In this document: positions 47,828 to 59,669 of the stretch, piece after piece
How positions within the stretch are numbered: the stretch's first letter is position 1
Layout: every line of letters starts with the position of its first letter
Assembly (NCBI GenBank): GCA_947462335.1
Contig: OX381716.1
Coordinates: 3,654,438-3,718,437 of the forward strand
Reading direction: 5' to 3'
Source: Harmothoe impar
Taxonomy: Eukaryota > Annelida > Polychaeta > Phyllodocida > Polynoidae
DNA: 64,000 bases
The notes under the pieces: generated by a model
Told to the model about the DNA's origin: nothing
What the model saw: only the letters and a program-made list of their open reading frames with translations
The model's database searches: none
Made by a program: the position numbers and the translations under genes

Positions 47828-48520
47828 ATGGCTACTCACTCACAGGAGTTCCCGTTTTACATTTGTTACCTAACTTCACAGCATTAGCAGCAGCATTTGG
47901 CACCACGATACAGCTAATTTGGTATATTAGGGGGATGCGGATACATTAGTAGGGTGGACCCTTGAATTTTACTAAATAAGAGCATGTATCTGTGAATTGT
48001 TGCAAATCAAAGCTAAGAGGATAAGGAATCCAGATCTATTTTCATTTTATCTCTATCATCAGTGGTTGCAATTCTATTAACAATTGAATATTTAGAAATT
48101 TACGAAGGTACCTGTCAGAACTTCGCGAATTTGCGCATTTATGCATTGCTTGCTGTAGACCAAGGCCTAATGACTGACAGATGTTTAGAAAATGTGACTA
48201 TAACTCCATTCTGTACTTCAAATGAAAGCTTACACTGCCAGGAATGCATATCTGTACAGTTATTTATTATATTGTAATCGATTTAAGAAAAAAAAAACGA
48301 TTTCAAAGAATAAATATTTGTCTAGCATAATATCTGATAATCTGTGAGAAATCATCGCGGATCACGGCCCTTAGGTATCACACATATTTGACACACATAT
48401 ATACACCAATATGTTCATGCTATATCCCATATTAAATCGATTAACATCAGGAATCCAGGTCTGCTTAAATCATGTTACCATCATTAGTGGTTAATATTTT
48501 GTTGAAATATTTAAGAGAAA
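47828..48520. other. Non-coding stretch, no gene recognised
   Basis: AT-rich. 48005-48130 and 48450-48515 share AGGAATCCAGATCT / AGGAATCCAGGTCT and ATCATCAGTGGTTG / ATCATTAGTGGTTA, so part of it is an outlying, more diverged unit of the duplication that follows. Confidence 0.4.
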
Positions 48521-49300
48521 TCTGAGTATTTATTAGCATTTACCGATCTACGTCAGCTTTGATAGGCCGAGACCGCAAACGATATAGCCATTTAGAGAAT
48601 TGAACCATAATTGCTTGCTGTATATCAAATTAAAGCTAAAATGTATGGCTATCATTTATAGCCAAATGGCAGGTTAATTGAGAGGTAACCAGGGTACTGA
48701 ATGGTTTTCTGTGGATATTATAAATTTTTGTAGAATTAAAAAGTTTAAATATTAATGAAAATATTGTATGTAAGTATAACTTCATCTCAAAATCGGTAAA
48801 AATCGTGCATATATAACAGATAAAAGTCAACTTTTCTAGGCTAAATAGGGCCTTCTGATTTCATTAAGCAGGTGCCATTGAGGGCCAAACCATTCCTTAT
48901 GTGAGATATTTATTTCTGAACACAAATTCTGAGTATTTATTAGCATTAACCGGTCTACCGTCAGATTTGACAGGCCAAGACCGCAATCCATTTAGTCTTT
49001 TAGAAAATTGAGCAATAATGTCATGCTATACATCAAATTAAAGCAAAAGTAAATGGCTATCATCTGGAGTCCAATAGCAGTCTAACTGACAGGATACAAA
49101 AGTACTGAATAATTTTCTGTGGATCTTATAGAAATAAAAAGTTAAAATGATGATGAAAAAATTGTAGATAAGTAAACTTCACCTCAAAATCGTTCATAAT
49201 GTAAAATAGAAAAAAGTTAACTTTTCTAGACTATTTAGGACCTTCTAAATCCATCTAGAAGGTGCCATTTAGGGCCAAAGTATTCCTTGGGTGTGTTATG
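48521..49300 (+). repeat. Tandem duplication, ~390 bp unit, two copies
   Basis: Units at 48521-48910 and 48924-49300 share CTGAGTATTTATTAGCATT, AATTAAAGC, AATGGCTATCAT, TTTTCTGTGGAT, CTTCATCTCAAAATCG / CTTCACCTCAAAATCG, AACTTTTCTAG and GGTGCCATTGAGGGCCAAA / GGTGCCATTTAGGGCCAAA. Divergence is roughly 20% with indels. No coding potential. Confidence 0.7.
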
Positions 49301-52300
49301 TATTTTAAGGCAAATATAGAAAGTTTAGCTTGATTTTTGAAAAACTTAAAAATGTCACAGAAAAAATTAAAACATACCAGCATATAGCTCCAACTGTCTA
49401 CAACAACCCCCTATAGAAGCACTTCCAAGATAGAGAGAGATTTAGATGCTCTCTGACTTCAATCACTGAGTAGTATTTTCAGAACTGGCTGACCGTATGG
49501 TATAAAAACGCTGCAGAACTCTGTGTTCCCCCCGTTATTTAACAGGGTTCAGCTTGTCATACAACATTATAGATTACAGATATGGATAGATCACATAAAG
49601 AGCTATCCAGGAAGTATTTACTTTAGTCTGTGCGACCTTTTGAACCAGAGAAATTAATTTTTTCAAATGGGTCATTTAGCATTGCGGCAGATACGGCCAG
49701 CGTGAGCGCCCGCAGGGATTGACCACCCTACTATTATGGAGAAGCTGCCATACCCTTTATGCTCATATTTACATTCAAACAACAACTTAGAACTTATCAA
49801 TGATACAACCACAGACACAACTGCTATGTCTTAAATGCTGCCCAGTGTATATACATCCCGAAAGGAGCAAATATGTGAATCAGAAAGACGTAGCTGTGGT
49901 GTCCACTATTTATAGCTGCCTCAGTTCTATACATAGCAAAGTCAGTTTGGTGGCTAATACCTGTGATGTTCAGCTCCACAACCCTAATGGTAGAAAGGGC
50001 AGTCTATATATAGCCATCCCTGACAGATTTAGTCCACTGTAGACTGGAAACTGCCTTCCTGTCTCCAGACCATTTTCAATCTTTCTCTCGTTCTCTCTAT
50101 TCCCTCATTGGTTGTCTGGGTTTCTTCTCCAGTTACATCTATCAGTCTGTCCCCAGTCTAAGAGTGATTCTCCCCGTCAATGATCAAGGCAATATGAAGA
50201 CACATGCCTCTCCAACACAGAGTACTGGATGGACATTGATAGCCCTGTACGCTATTATATAGACTGCAGAACCCAGCCATAAAGGGAGAGTCCCGCAGAG
50301 AAAGTGTGATATATGGGACAGTGTAACAGACACTGGGATGTAGACCTGCATCATTACACTTAAAGACGTTTGCCTCAATGAGGTAAAGACCTCAATAGTA
50401 CAATAAAGTACCTGAACCACTTATTTCTCAGGCAGCTGCAGCATCATTGACAAATAGGGCTTGCTGACTATTGTGGTACAGCAACTACTCTGAGTGACAA
50501 AACATAGGAAGGAGGGAAACTAATGGAATCTTACAGTAAAACACTTTGTTTTTAGACTAGGATACTTCAGACAAAATGGCCATGCTGTAAGGCAGTGTAA
50601 AGCAACATTTAACCAGCATGACAACCCTTTTAGGAGTGATCAATACCCAGGTTTGGAGTGATGCATGCCTGTGGACAGAACGCCATAAAAATGCTTTAAT
50701 GCAATCTACTATCTTTTGGCATGATCAATCATCATTGACAAGAGCACTTATGCATCACAGTGACCACATTGGTTGACAGATCACTGAAGGGACGGCAAAA
50801 TGCTCCAGTTTGGTGGTAGAGAAATCAACATGAAGTCTTGAGTAAACATGGCAATGGGTTACATGGTTCTACACCTCCTTACTGAACCCCTTCATGTTGT
50901 CAGCATGGACCCCCGGTCAGAGTGGATAACCATTACCCTAAAGCATGTCACTCAGAGGGGTACCGGGCGAGAGGGAAGCTTAAAGCTTTCTCCCTGAATA
51001 CTATTAGATGGCGCTGTATGGCCATCAAGACAAGGTTGTAATTACCTGGCTAATCTTAACTGAGGATTTTATCACCCCGATATGCGGCTGTGCTATTTAG
51101 ACGGCAGTGCACCACCCCTTAGTCACATACCTCCCTCTCATCAGATCACACATTCGGTAGTGCCTGTTAATTTACCTCAGCTAGACTGGGTCTACATGTA
51201 CAGCCTTTGCTGCCCACAGGCCCCGGTCTGATCAGACATGTAAACCTTGTTTATATAGGCTGAGACAGGGGAGGTGACCAAATAATTGCCTGACACAGTG
51301 TCAGCCCCTCCAGCACTAGTGTGTCACCATGGTCAACACACAGAGGCACTCAGCCTTTTAAGCTGTGTCCAGGTCTGTGTACAGTGCAGGGTGGAGGGTG
51401 TGTGTCATAGTCAGTCTGATGTTCAACTATACATACTACATAGACAAGTGAGGATAGGAGAAAGCCTCGACTATAGATGATTTTCCTTGTACCTTCTGAA
51501 GTTACATTATCTGAATAATAAGCCAGTTTGCAATTTAAGGGCAGCATAGTTATCTAATGTGCTATGACCATGTGATACTTGCACCTTGTTGACCTTGGGG
51601 TTGATATATTCCCAACATATCAGCTTGTTAATCTATAGCTTTTAACACGTTATACAACAACTAGAGCTATAGGGAATTACTGTATCATCAGTTTTGCCTC
51701 AACCTTAAGGACCTAACAAACCTGATAATGGTGTAAGCTCCCACACACAGTGCGACAATTAACTTGAAAGATCTCATATTTATGAGAAGTAGATCTACTT
51801 CCATGGAAATGTCATCAGATAACAGGATATTGATGCTGGTTAAACTGTGTCTTGATTTGTGGTACTTTGATGTGTTTTCATGTCAAAGATCAGCACTGAG
51901 CCTGGTCGGCATGTTTTTGAATAAGACTTAGATTTAGTCAACTTCAGACAAAACTAAACTATACAATGAAGAGAAGCACACAAATTCTTAAAATAAGAGA
52001 CCTCCGGAAATGCAGAACAGAAGTTAAAAATATTTGAGAATGCTGCTATCTTTAACAGGTGTTTTGGATGGCAAATACTCATAAAATACTGGTTTTTCAG
52101 TCACTGTAAATATACATGGCAGATGTTTTAGGGTGGTCAGTATAAAGCAGGTCCACCTGCTTTCTGCCTCAGTATGGCCATTACAGAGGTGTACGGGTAC
52201 CTATTTCATCTGGTGCAATTTAGGGCCATGAAAGAAGACTGCAACCTCAACCATTGTGCCTCTGAGTGTTATAATGTAGGGTAAGTCTTATTGACATACA

Positions 52301-52373
52301 GGGAATGGCTGCTCAGGCCATGAAGGGGGCTTACTGAGATGGTGTTACCAAGCAGGGACTGCAGCTTGTAAGG
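49301..52373. other. Long non-coding stretch, no gene recognised
   Basis: 3.1 kb with no supported gene. Around 50620-50790 words such as AACCCTTTTAGGAGTG, GTGATGCATGCC and ACTTATGCATCACAG suggest a very decayed MITE. Frames are all under 85 residues without domains. Confidence 0.4.
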
Positions 52374-53122
52374 CTGTACCTCCTAGTGAGGACAGGGCAA
52401 CGTAGTCATCTTGTATCTTAATGCTTCACCTCCTAGTGAGGAGAGGGCAGCAGAGTCATCTTGTATCTTAATGCTGCACCTCCTAGTGAGGAGAGGGCAG
52501 CGTAGTCATCTTGTATCTTAATGCTGCACCTCCTAGTGAGGAGAGGGCAGCGGAGTCATCTTGTATCTTTATGCTGCACCTCCTAGTGAGGAGAGGGCAG
52601 CAGAGTCATCTTGTATCTTAATGCTGCACCTCCTAGTGAGGAGAGGGCAGCGTAGTCATCTTGTATCTTAATGCTGCACCTCCTAGTGAGGAGAGGGCAG
52701 CGGAGTCATCTTGTATCTTAATGCTGCACCTCCTAGTGAGGAGAGGGCAGCGTAGTCATCTTGTATCTTAATTCTGCACCAACTAGTGAGCAGAGGGCAG
52801 CGTAGTCATCTTGTATCTTAATGCTGCACCTCCTAGTGAGGAGAGGGCAGCGTAGTCATCTTGTATCTTAATGCTGCACCTCCTAGTGAGGAGAGGGCAG
52901 CGTAGTCATCTTGTATCTTAATGCTGCACCTCCTAGTGAGCAGAGGGCAGCGTAGTCATCTTGTATCTTAATGCTGCACCTCCTAGTGAGGTGAGGGCAG
53001 CGTAGTCATCTTGTATCTTAATGCTGCACCAACTAGTGAGCAGAGGGCAGCGTAGTCATCTTGTATCTTAATGCTGCACCTCCTAGTGAGGAGAGGGCAG
53101 CGTAGTCATCTTCTATCCTAAT
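52374..53122. repeat. 50-bp minisatellite, ~15 copies
   Basis: The unit CTGCACCTCCTAGTGAGGAG continuing AGGGCAGCGTAGTCATCTTG and TATCTTAATG is repeated about 15 times. Variants alternate (CGTAG, CGGAG, CAGAG; TCCTAGTGAGGAG or AACTAGTGAGCAG), and the variants recur at intervals, which implies higher-order duplication of several units at once. Confidence 0.9.
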
Positions 53123-54310
53123 CTGATGAGGTGGCTAGAATGTAGCATGAGTGATATTATATTGTCACCATGGAGCAGCAGTTCCAGTGGCACAGCAGTG
53201 GCAAAAGCCATAAGTGAGATGGCACCCTCTTTCATAGTCAGCTGACTCTCTGTACAGATTCTGCCATTTCTAGCTAGTGGTGGATGATATTCTGTGTTAA
53301 TTTATTCTGTTAAAGCCTGCAGAGACTATCTTGTCTTAGAAAGACTCAATAAGTGACAAAGAAAAGGGATAAAATCAATAAATGATAGGTCAGGACGCTA
53401 CTGAAACTGCTTTTTTACTACTCATAAGTCAATCCTTACAACTCGAGGTATGAAACAAAAGAACTTGAGTACCAGGCACCATTCCACCCCTCCCATTCTT
53501 ACTGAAGAAGCAGGAAAATGTTAGTGTTTAATTCTAAAACCTTACAAGATGGCCAATAACCACTTAATGCAGTCAGGTACAGACTGTGTAAGATATCATC
53601 AGGACCCTTCCCCATGTGTAGAGGAACGGCTCAGTAGGACTAAGGTAAGGACATCTATAATAGGATTATATTTACAAAAAGAAGTGGCCTCCCCCCGGGC
53701 CCTCCCCCATAGATTACCACTTAACCTTCAGGCAGCATGTTTTTGCTGTATTGATCACAGCATATGCTGGGCACTCAGTGGGTGTTATTTATACTCAGTA
53801 CCCGGGGGTGAAGGGGGTTGTAATTCCCTGCAGTAAAAGTCTGGTGAGGCAATGAAGGTTACCACTAGTAAATACCATTACAACTGAGGCTGGTATTATC
53901 TTATTTTGTACTCATTGTTCTTTTATTGCTCAGGGGAGCTCATACAGCATAAACATACAGAATACTAATTTGTGTTCACTTTATACATTCACATAGAGAA
54001 CTGGGGGCCATTCTGGTATTGATTTGACAATCATTCTGTACATAGCCCCTCCAGCCCTATTCTCTATGCTGAAGCCACATCTAAGTCCCTCTACATCACA
54101 GGGCCAATTCAACCCCACAGGGTGCTACCTTATCTGCTGTTAGTTAATGGCCTTGTGAGAGAAGGCTCAGGCTCCCCCTCCTCAGCTGTTAAGCTGCCTC
54201 CTCCAATACCCATTTCTGTATTATGATGTAGGGTAAGTGGGTTAACTGGTTCTCCTCGTGAGACAGATGCCTGAATGGTGGGGCATGCAGTGATTGAGTG
54301 GGACGTGTGT
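53123..54310. other. Non-coding stretch, no gene recognised
   Basis: No domain in any frame. 54225-54310 (TCTCCTCGTGAGACAGATGC, CTGAATGGTGGGGCATGCAG) is a fragment of repeat family C, directly before a decayed MITE. Confidence 0.4.
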
Positions 54311-54880
54311 GGCTAGATGCACACCTTAACCAATGTCACTAACAAATGACATCTGTTGGCATCAGACCCAGCAAGTAACTCACCGGTGCTGCATTGGTGC
54401 ATCATGCTGTCATATCGGGCCATCGTCAATTTGCATTGCACTAGTATCTGAGATTTGATAAGCACGAAAGTAAGTAACACTACAATCGGAGATTAGGTGT
54501 GTTGTTTGGGTTAATTGTACATAAGGTATGCAATGGAATGCACCTAGTACCCTACCCAACTCTCTCTGACTGACTAGTACCGTGTGCCCCTTATATACAA
54601 TAGGGTGGTGCAGCGCCACTGGTGGTAGAAGTAGGTACCAGGTAGCAGGTGTGGATTTGCTTTGTCCTCGACTTGTAGGTGGAGACAAAGCAATCATATA
54701 TGATATTCTTGGTCAATTAATAGCGGTTTGAGCCCTCATAATATCACAATGCCAACCCTCCGGGGGTGTCCCAATCCCGTAGGGTCAGCATGATGCTTGG
54801 ATGCAGCACTGGCCAGCTACAATGATGCATCAGTTCATGATGAAAAGTATTGCATTTTTGTGACATGCAGCCCTAAAAAA
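54311..54880. mobile_element. Decayed TTAA MITE split by a ~300 bp insertion
   Basis: Left part 54318-54412 (CTTAACCAATGTCACTAACA, AGTAACTCACCGGTGCTGCA, TGGTGCATCATGCTGTC) and right part ~54745-54880 (CACAATGCCAACCCTCCGGG, TAGGGTCAGCATGATGCTTG, GATGCAGCACTGGCCAGCTA) both show family words. The ~54413-54720 stretch between them has none and may be a separate insertion. The right edge runs into segmental copy 2. Confidence 0.45.
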
Positions 54881-56089
54881 ATAAATAATGATTCACTGTG
54901 CCCTTCTAAAGCACAATTTTCTATGCAATGGCATCACTCTGCTTACCAGAGGCATGTTACTTGGATGTCAACAGTGTGATTTACTACAAAAGCATTTACA
55001 CAATGATAGAGATTGAGTTTGGACACTAAAAGTGTTTTGCGTTTATCACAGAGGAACGAGCTGCAATAAAAGGGGTCATCACACAGTGGCATAAAATCTA
55101 AAAGCAATGAATATTTGATGGACATAAATGTTTGTCAATAAGTGCAGTGACACTAAAAAAGCCATTAGTGTAAGAACAGCTAATGGTTCCGGCTGTGTCT
55201 AATTTTTTTCTTATTGTTTCAGAAAGTTTCCTTGACATATGAGCAGCATTTACTTCAACAAACTTAAAATCATTCAACTGATTTTACATTTCAAATGTTT
55301 GAATTATCAGTGCTGCCTTTTTCTGACATGCCTCCCTTGTAGTGTGTACTGATTTTTTAAGTTATTCCATCATTCAGGATAAAGCATTTTTGAATATAAC
55401 AAGCATTTCATTCCACTTTAGACTTCAAGGATGAGCTAACATATTTTAGGATGGTGACTTCAAAGCAAACAGCCTCTGTCCTGGAATGCCTATGATTCCA
55501 GCAAAGAGGAAGAAAGTGATTTAAGAAATATCTTGATATGAATATCTCGATAAATGATTTCAAATGTTGCACTAGATATAAAATGTACAAAGAGAGAAAA
55601 TTGTGGCAATGTGCTTGATGACATAGTTGTGTTCACGACATCTCAGATCAAAATGGATTGAACATTAACTGATGAGCAGTTAAAATAAATGCTTTAGCCA
55701 TAGTCATGATTCACCATTCTATCTATGAAGTGATTAGATTATTACTTTAGCGTCAAAATATGATGAATAACAAATCTCCTCATTCCCAGTAGACAATCAG
55801 CACAATTATTTTTCTTGCTTAAACTACTCTTCTTTTTGTCTTAATGATTTATAGAAAGTAGATCAGATCCTAGTTCCCTATTATTCCTAGACTCCCACAG
55901 GCTGAAATAACTCAAATGAAGCCTCTTTACAGTCTTTTCTCAACAATGGTTCTACTCCAAGTCCAATCTCTCCAGATCGCCCCCCTTCTTCCTTCTCGGC
56001 CCTTCAAACGTCCTTTAGGTGTTAAGAGGTATATGGCAGACTATTGACACCAGGGGGCAGGGAGGTTGGTGAGGAGGATGCATCTTTTC

Positions 56090-56600
56090 TATTCCACCTT
56101 TGATTTCCTGTCACTGTACAAAGGGCTCAAGAGTGTCTGGTTTCCTTTTTTGGGTAAGACAGATTCCTAAATGGTTGGGATGCCGGAGATGGAGGTGAGG
56201 GTGTCTCTTGAGTAGGGGAGGGGGGAGATCACATTCTTAACCCTTTAAGGACGACATAATGTATTAATGCATCATGCCTTGGTCATCCTTCAAGCATCAT
56301 GCCAACTCTATGGTGATGATATGCTCTGAAGGATTGTCACAATGCACAAATGCAGCACTTGTGGGTTACTTGCCAGGGCTGTATTACTGCATGAAGACGC
56401 TAAATGTCTTTTAGCGACATGCATCTTTAAAGGGTTAAAGGGAGTCAATACCATCATCAGCCTCTATGAATGTATTTATGATGGGGGCACTGCTGGATCA
56501 ATGCACCGACCATGCTGAGAAGTGGAGAGGGTTTACTACTTGTTGGATGGAATGAACAGCAGGTCTCTTAGCTTCTTAATCATTTAAGCTGGCATTCCAT
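56090..56600. repeat. Dispersed repeat family C copy, interrupted by a MITE
   Basis: TTCCACCTTTGATTTCCTGT, GGTTTCCTTTTTTGGGTAAG, CATCATCAGCCTCTATGAAT, CTGGATCAATGCACCGACC and GGATGGAATGAACAGCAGG match family C and the duplicate at 32160-32470. The MITE at 56237-56438 sits inside. Confidence 0.6.
56237..56438. mobile_element. Complete TTAA MITE with known empty site
   Basis: 202 bp including both TTAA copies. The terminal inverted repeats are CCCTTTAAGGA at the left and CTTTAAAGGG at the right. The empty allele at 32323-32326 in segmental copy 1 has one TTAA, so this insertion postdates the segmental duplication. The TTAA duplication with CCC-start ends is the signature of piggyBac-type transposition. 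It has no coding capacity and would have been moved by a transposase encoded elsewhere. Confidence 0.88.
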
Positions 56601-57878
56601 TTTAGGTCACTTTCTACAAAATATTTTGATTAGAGGGAAATAAATTTCATATTGTTTTCAGGTGCTAAACATCAATGGTTTACTTTACTTCTTTGTAGTA
56701 ACACCTGAGAGGTACCTGAGAGGTATTGTGGCCCTTTTGGGCCTAAGGATTCTATTATCTAGGGCAGTCAATGTGTACACCTTCAGTGGCCCTTTATGAA
56801 TGTTGGCATGGCTGGGTTTGCAGTAGATTTTGTGTCAATAGTGTCAAGCTGAGAAGTCGAGGATTTATTTGATAATGTATCAAGCAGACTGAATGGACCG
56901 AAGGCTCTAAGTTTCTTTTCTGAATAAGCTAGAACAGAATGGTTATTCCTGGGAGGGTATGGGAAGATCAGGCAGTCAATACTCAAGCTTATTGGTCCTA
57001 TTATGATGAAGCAAGGATTCCACTGAAGGAAGTCATCTGTTCGGTGAAAGTTAGACACATAGTCTAATTAAATCTAACTGCCCATGCTCAAGAGATTTAA
57101 GAATTTCCTGCAGCAACATAACATTGTCCCAAATTCCCAAATTTGCATGTATTATATCGGCCCCTTGGAATAGCATTTAAAACACTGTCAGAGGGTCCAT
57201 GTCAGAACAGTGCTAGAATGTGGGTGCATCAACGAGGTTATAATATAGTATAAGCCATGTGCATGATTGTTAGTTGTAATCTAAGGTGATTTCATGTTAT
57301 GCCTTTATTACCCAAATCCATCTTCATATATGTAGTCAGTACATTTAGGTCTCTGATCATTAGAATTGCTGTATAAGTTTGTATGCAAAACCTTGCAAAT
57401 TGCAGAATGTGCCGAAAGAATGCCTTTACTGCTGCTGAGTTATATTAGCCAGGTGTATGACATGTCCTTCAGCACAGAGGTGCTGACACATTTAGAAGTC
57501 CTGTTTTCCCTCTGCATGCTCTCCCCCAGCCCTGCAACAGCCCCCATTTATATGTAGTAGATACAGGCTGTATGTTAGATAATTAGTTAATAATCTTACA
57601 CATCTGCTTGTCTGATATCAGTTCATTATTGCCTCAATAATGTACAACTTAACTGTTTATCAATCACTGAGGATGCGGTGCACACTTGTGTGTGTTAGGG
57701 ATTTACTCTGGCCTGGTCCTGGGCCAAGAACGTAGTGTATTGATACCCAGCATGGTGCCGTAATGCCGGACGTAGTTCCACGTCACAATTCCCCTTGCCA
57801 ACGCCTGCTCACATGTTGTCCATTAACCAATGACCGAAGGCCACATTGCACCACCCGGTCACTCCATCGAGACGGGGC

Positions 57879-57886
57879 ATATAAAA
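57879..57886 (+). promoter_or_regulatory. TATA box of the LTR-like insertion
   Basis: CATATAAAA in a GC-rich context (GACGGGGCATATAAAACAGG), with transcribed-looking GC-rich sequence downstream. Confidence 0.5.
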
Positions 57887-58211
57887 CAGGCCGTGCCTGC
57901 TAACACAGGAGGGACATCGAGAGCGACACCGATACAGGAGGGAGCCAGACGGACACGAGGAGCCGTACAAAGGGAGAGCTGGGCAGTGAGGGCCTGGCAG
58001 GACGACATTAGGCTGGAGCAGCGGCAGGTGGACATGTGACTGGGGCAGGAGACATGTGGCTGAAGGTACAGGGTCAGCCCTATGGGTGAACCACCTTAAC
58101 ATTACACACAGGTTTGCATTTAAGGCTCAGTGTCACTATTTGTATATATTCATATATATATATCTACATGTAACCACCATACCTATTTGTCTCTAAACTG
58201 GAGACTTGTAT

Positions 58212-58217
58212 AATAAA
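58212..58217 (+). terminator. Polyadenylation signal of the LTR-like insertion
   Basis: AATAAA within GTATAATAAAACAGTACC, followed within ~30 bases by TG-rich sequence (AAGTGAGTTTGATTG), as at polyadenylation sites. Confidence 0.4.
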
Positions 58218-59156
58218 ACAGTACCTCTCAGCAAGTGAGTTTGATTGACCTTGAAGTGAGACTTATACATTGAAGCCTCGAATGGCAATATATTCATAGT
58301 GACCATAAACCCTAGCACGCATATTTACAACTGACTCAATGCCTCGAATGGCACTGCTAGAATCTAACTGGACTCTAATAACCATTTATCAATAGGCTCA
58401 TAGACAAATCAAGGTCACATACATTACTTTGCAGGAAGATATTCCTTCACATCTTAACACAGGAGAGAAAGCTTATATTTTCACATGTACACAAAATACA
58501 GTGAAGGAAGCCTTATAGCTTGGTACTTGGTCTCCAATCAAAAAGTGGCAGAATCTAAGCGCAACCGGAGAACAGCAATTTAACAATTCTATAGTAAACT
58601 GATCAAGCTAATTACTAGAGGGTTAAATTGGCTTACAGCGAGGGTTCACTTGTCAAAGAATGACAACCAGCTGACAGTGATCCTGGGGTCAAAATACCTG
58701 CACCTAAAATACCAGTCAGGGAAATCTAATACAGCATTCGTGCCAAGAAGCAGAAACCTTGGATGAAGACTATTTTTTAATACATCAAATTATGGCATCG
58801 GCTGTGAAACTGGCAGCTTGACATTATTACAAGAAAGTGAAATTGGATTCTCCTTCATTTAGTGATCTCCTGCCATTCCCTAAAACAGGGACTTGAATTA
58901 GCTGAAACTAAAATCTCATTTGTCTTTGGTAAGAAACTTGTTTCCTGACGTCAATAATGTTTGACATTATTTAGGATCACTGCCTACCAAGAGTCTAAAC
59001 ACCTTGGTATTAGAAGTGTTCGTAATAACGAATGGAAATTGTTAATTAGGCAATGTCATGTTATTAACAAATATCACATACAGACTAGAAAAACTTTGAC
59101 ATGTCAGTATAATCCTATAGATTTTATATGCTAAAATTGCATGTATATATTCATAT

Positions 59157-59492
59157 ATACATGCACCAGTCACACCACCAGTCACACACCTACTGCAGCC
59201 CCAACCCTTACTTACACCACCAGTCACACACCTACTGCAGCCCCAACCCCTACTTACACCACCAGTCACACACCTACTGCAGCCCCAACCCCTACTTACA
59301 CCACCAGTCACACACCTACTGCAGCCCCAACCCTTACTTACACCACCCAGTCACACACCTACTGCAGCCCCAACCCCTACTTACACCACCCAGTCACACA
59401 CCTACTGCAGCCCCAACCCTTACTTACACCACCCAGTCACACACCTACTGCAGCCCCAACCCTTACTTACACCACCAGTCACACACATACTG
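59157..59492. repeat. 42/43-bp tandem array, ~8 copies
   Basis: The unit CAGTCACACACCTACTGCAG continuing CCCCAACCCTTACTTACACC and AC(C) is repeated about eight times. Some units have an extra C, giving 43 bp. It ends just before the TATA box of the downstream retroelement. Frames of 149, 159 and 89 residues across it are repeat artefacts. Confidence 0.9.
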
Positions 59493-59603
59493 CAGTCAAG
59501 TATGGCCGCCGTACAGTGCTGACGTGCTTCCGCGACGCTCCCCACAGACTAGGGATTATTCTAGCTCACACACTTAGGATCATGTTAGGACTAACTCAGG
59601 GAC

Positions 59604-59613
59604 TATATAAAAG
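59604..59613 (+). promoter_or_regulatory. TATA box upstream of the ORF1-like gene
   Basis: TATATAAAAG sits 56 bases upstream of the ATG at 59670. A start of transcription about 30 bases downstream would fall near 59634-59640, leaving a leader of ~30 bases. Confidence 0.6.
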
Positions 59614-59669
59614 GTACTAGACCAACATTATCTCATTACCAGAGATTTATTCGACCCGGATTGTGAGAT

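Larger units (their letters stand above)
57581..58672 (+). mobile_element. LTR-like insertion specific to segmental copy 2
   Basis: Copy 1 runs from CTGTATGCTAAATA (33800) to CAGTGATCATGGGGTC (33833) across ~25 bases. Copy 2 has ~1.09 kb between the same flanks. Inside are a TATA box (57879-57886) and, about 330 bases on, AATAAA (58212-58217), a spacing expected of a solo LTR. A TG-start candidate is TGTTAGGG at 57693 and a CA-end candidate TTATACA at 58262-58268, but flanking target duplications do not match, so the ends are unsettled. CCTCGAATGGCA occurs twice (58277 and 58352). Confidence 0.45.
54862..59138 (+). repeat. Segmental duplication, copy 2
   Basis: Counterpart of 29597-37565 (see that entry). 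It lacks the gag fragment, the LINE and the 250 bp element, so it preserves their empty sites at about 55543-55558, 58948 and 56760. It carries its own insertions: a MITE at 56237-56438 and an LTR-like segment at 57581-58672. Similarity ends at TATGCTAAAATTGCATG near 59138. Confidence 0.8.

Noticed and set aside
52374..53122. CRISPR-like regular repeats
   Set aside because: Units are contiguous with no unique spacers, there are no cas genes, and the context is an animal genome. It is a minisatellite. The same holds for 10281-11030 and 41195-41500.
59128..59620. Overlapping 149- and 159-residue plus-strand frames and an 89-residue minus frame
   Set aside because: They arise from the 42/43-bp tandem array in several frames at once, so the openness reflects repeat composition.
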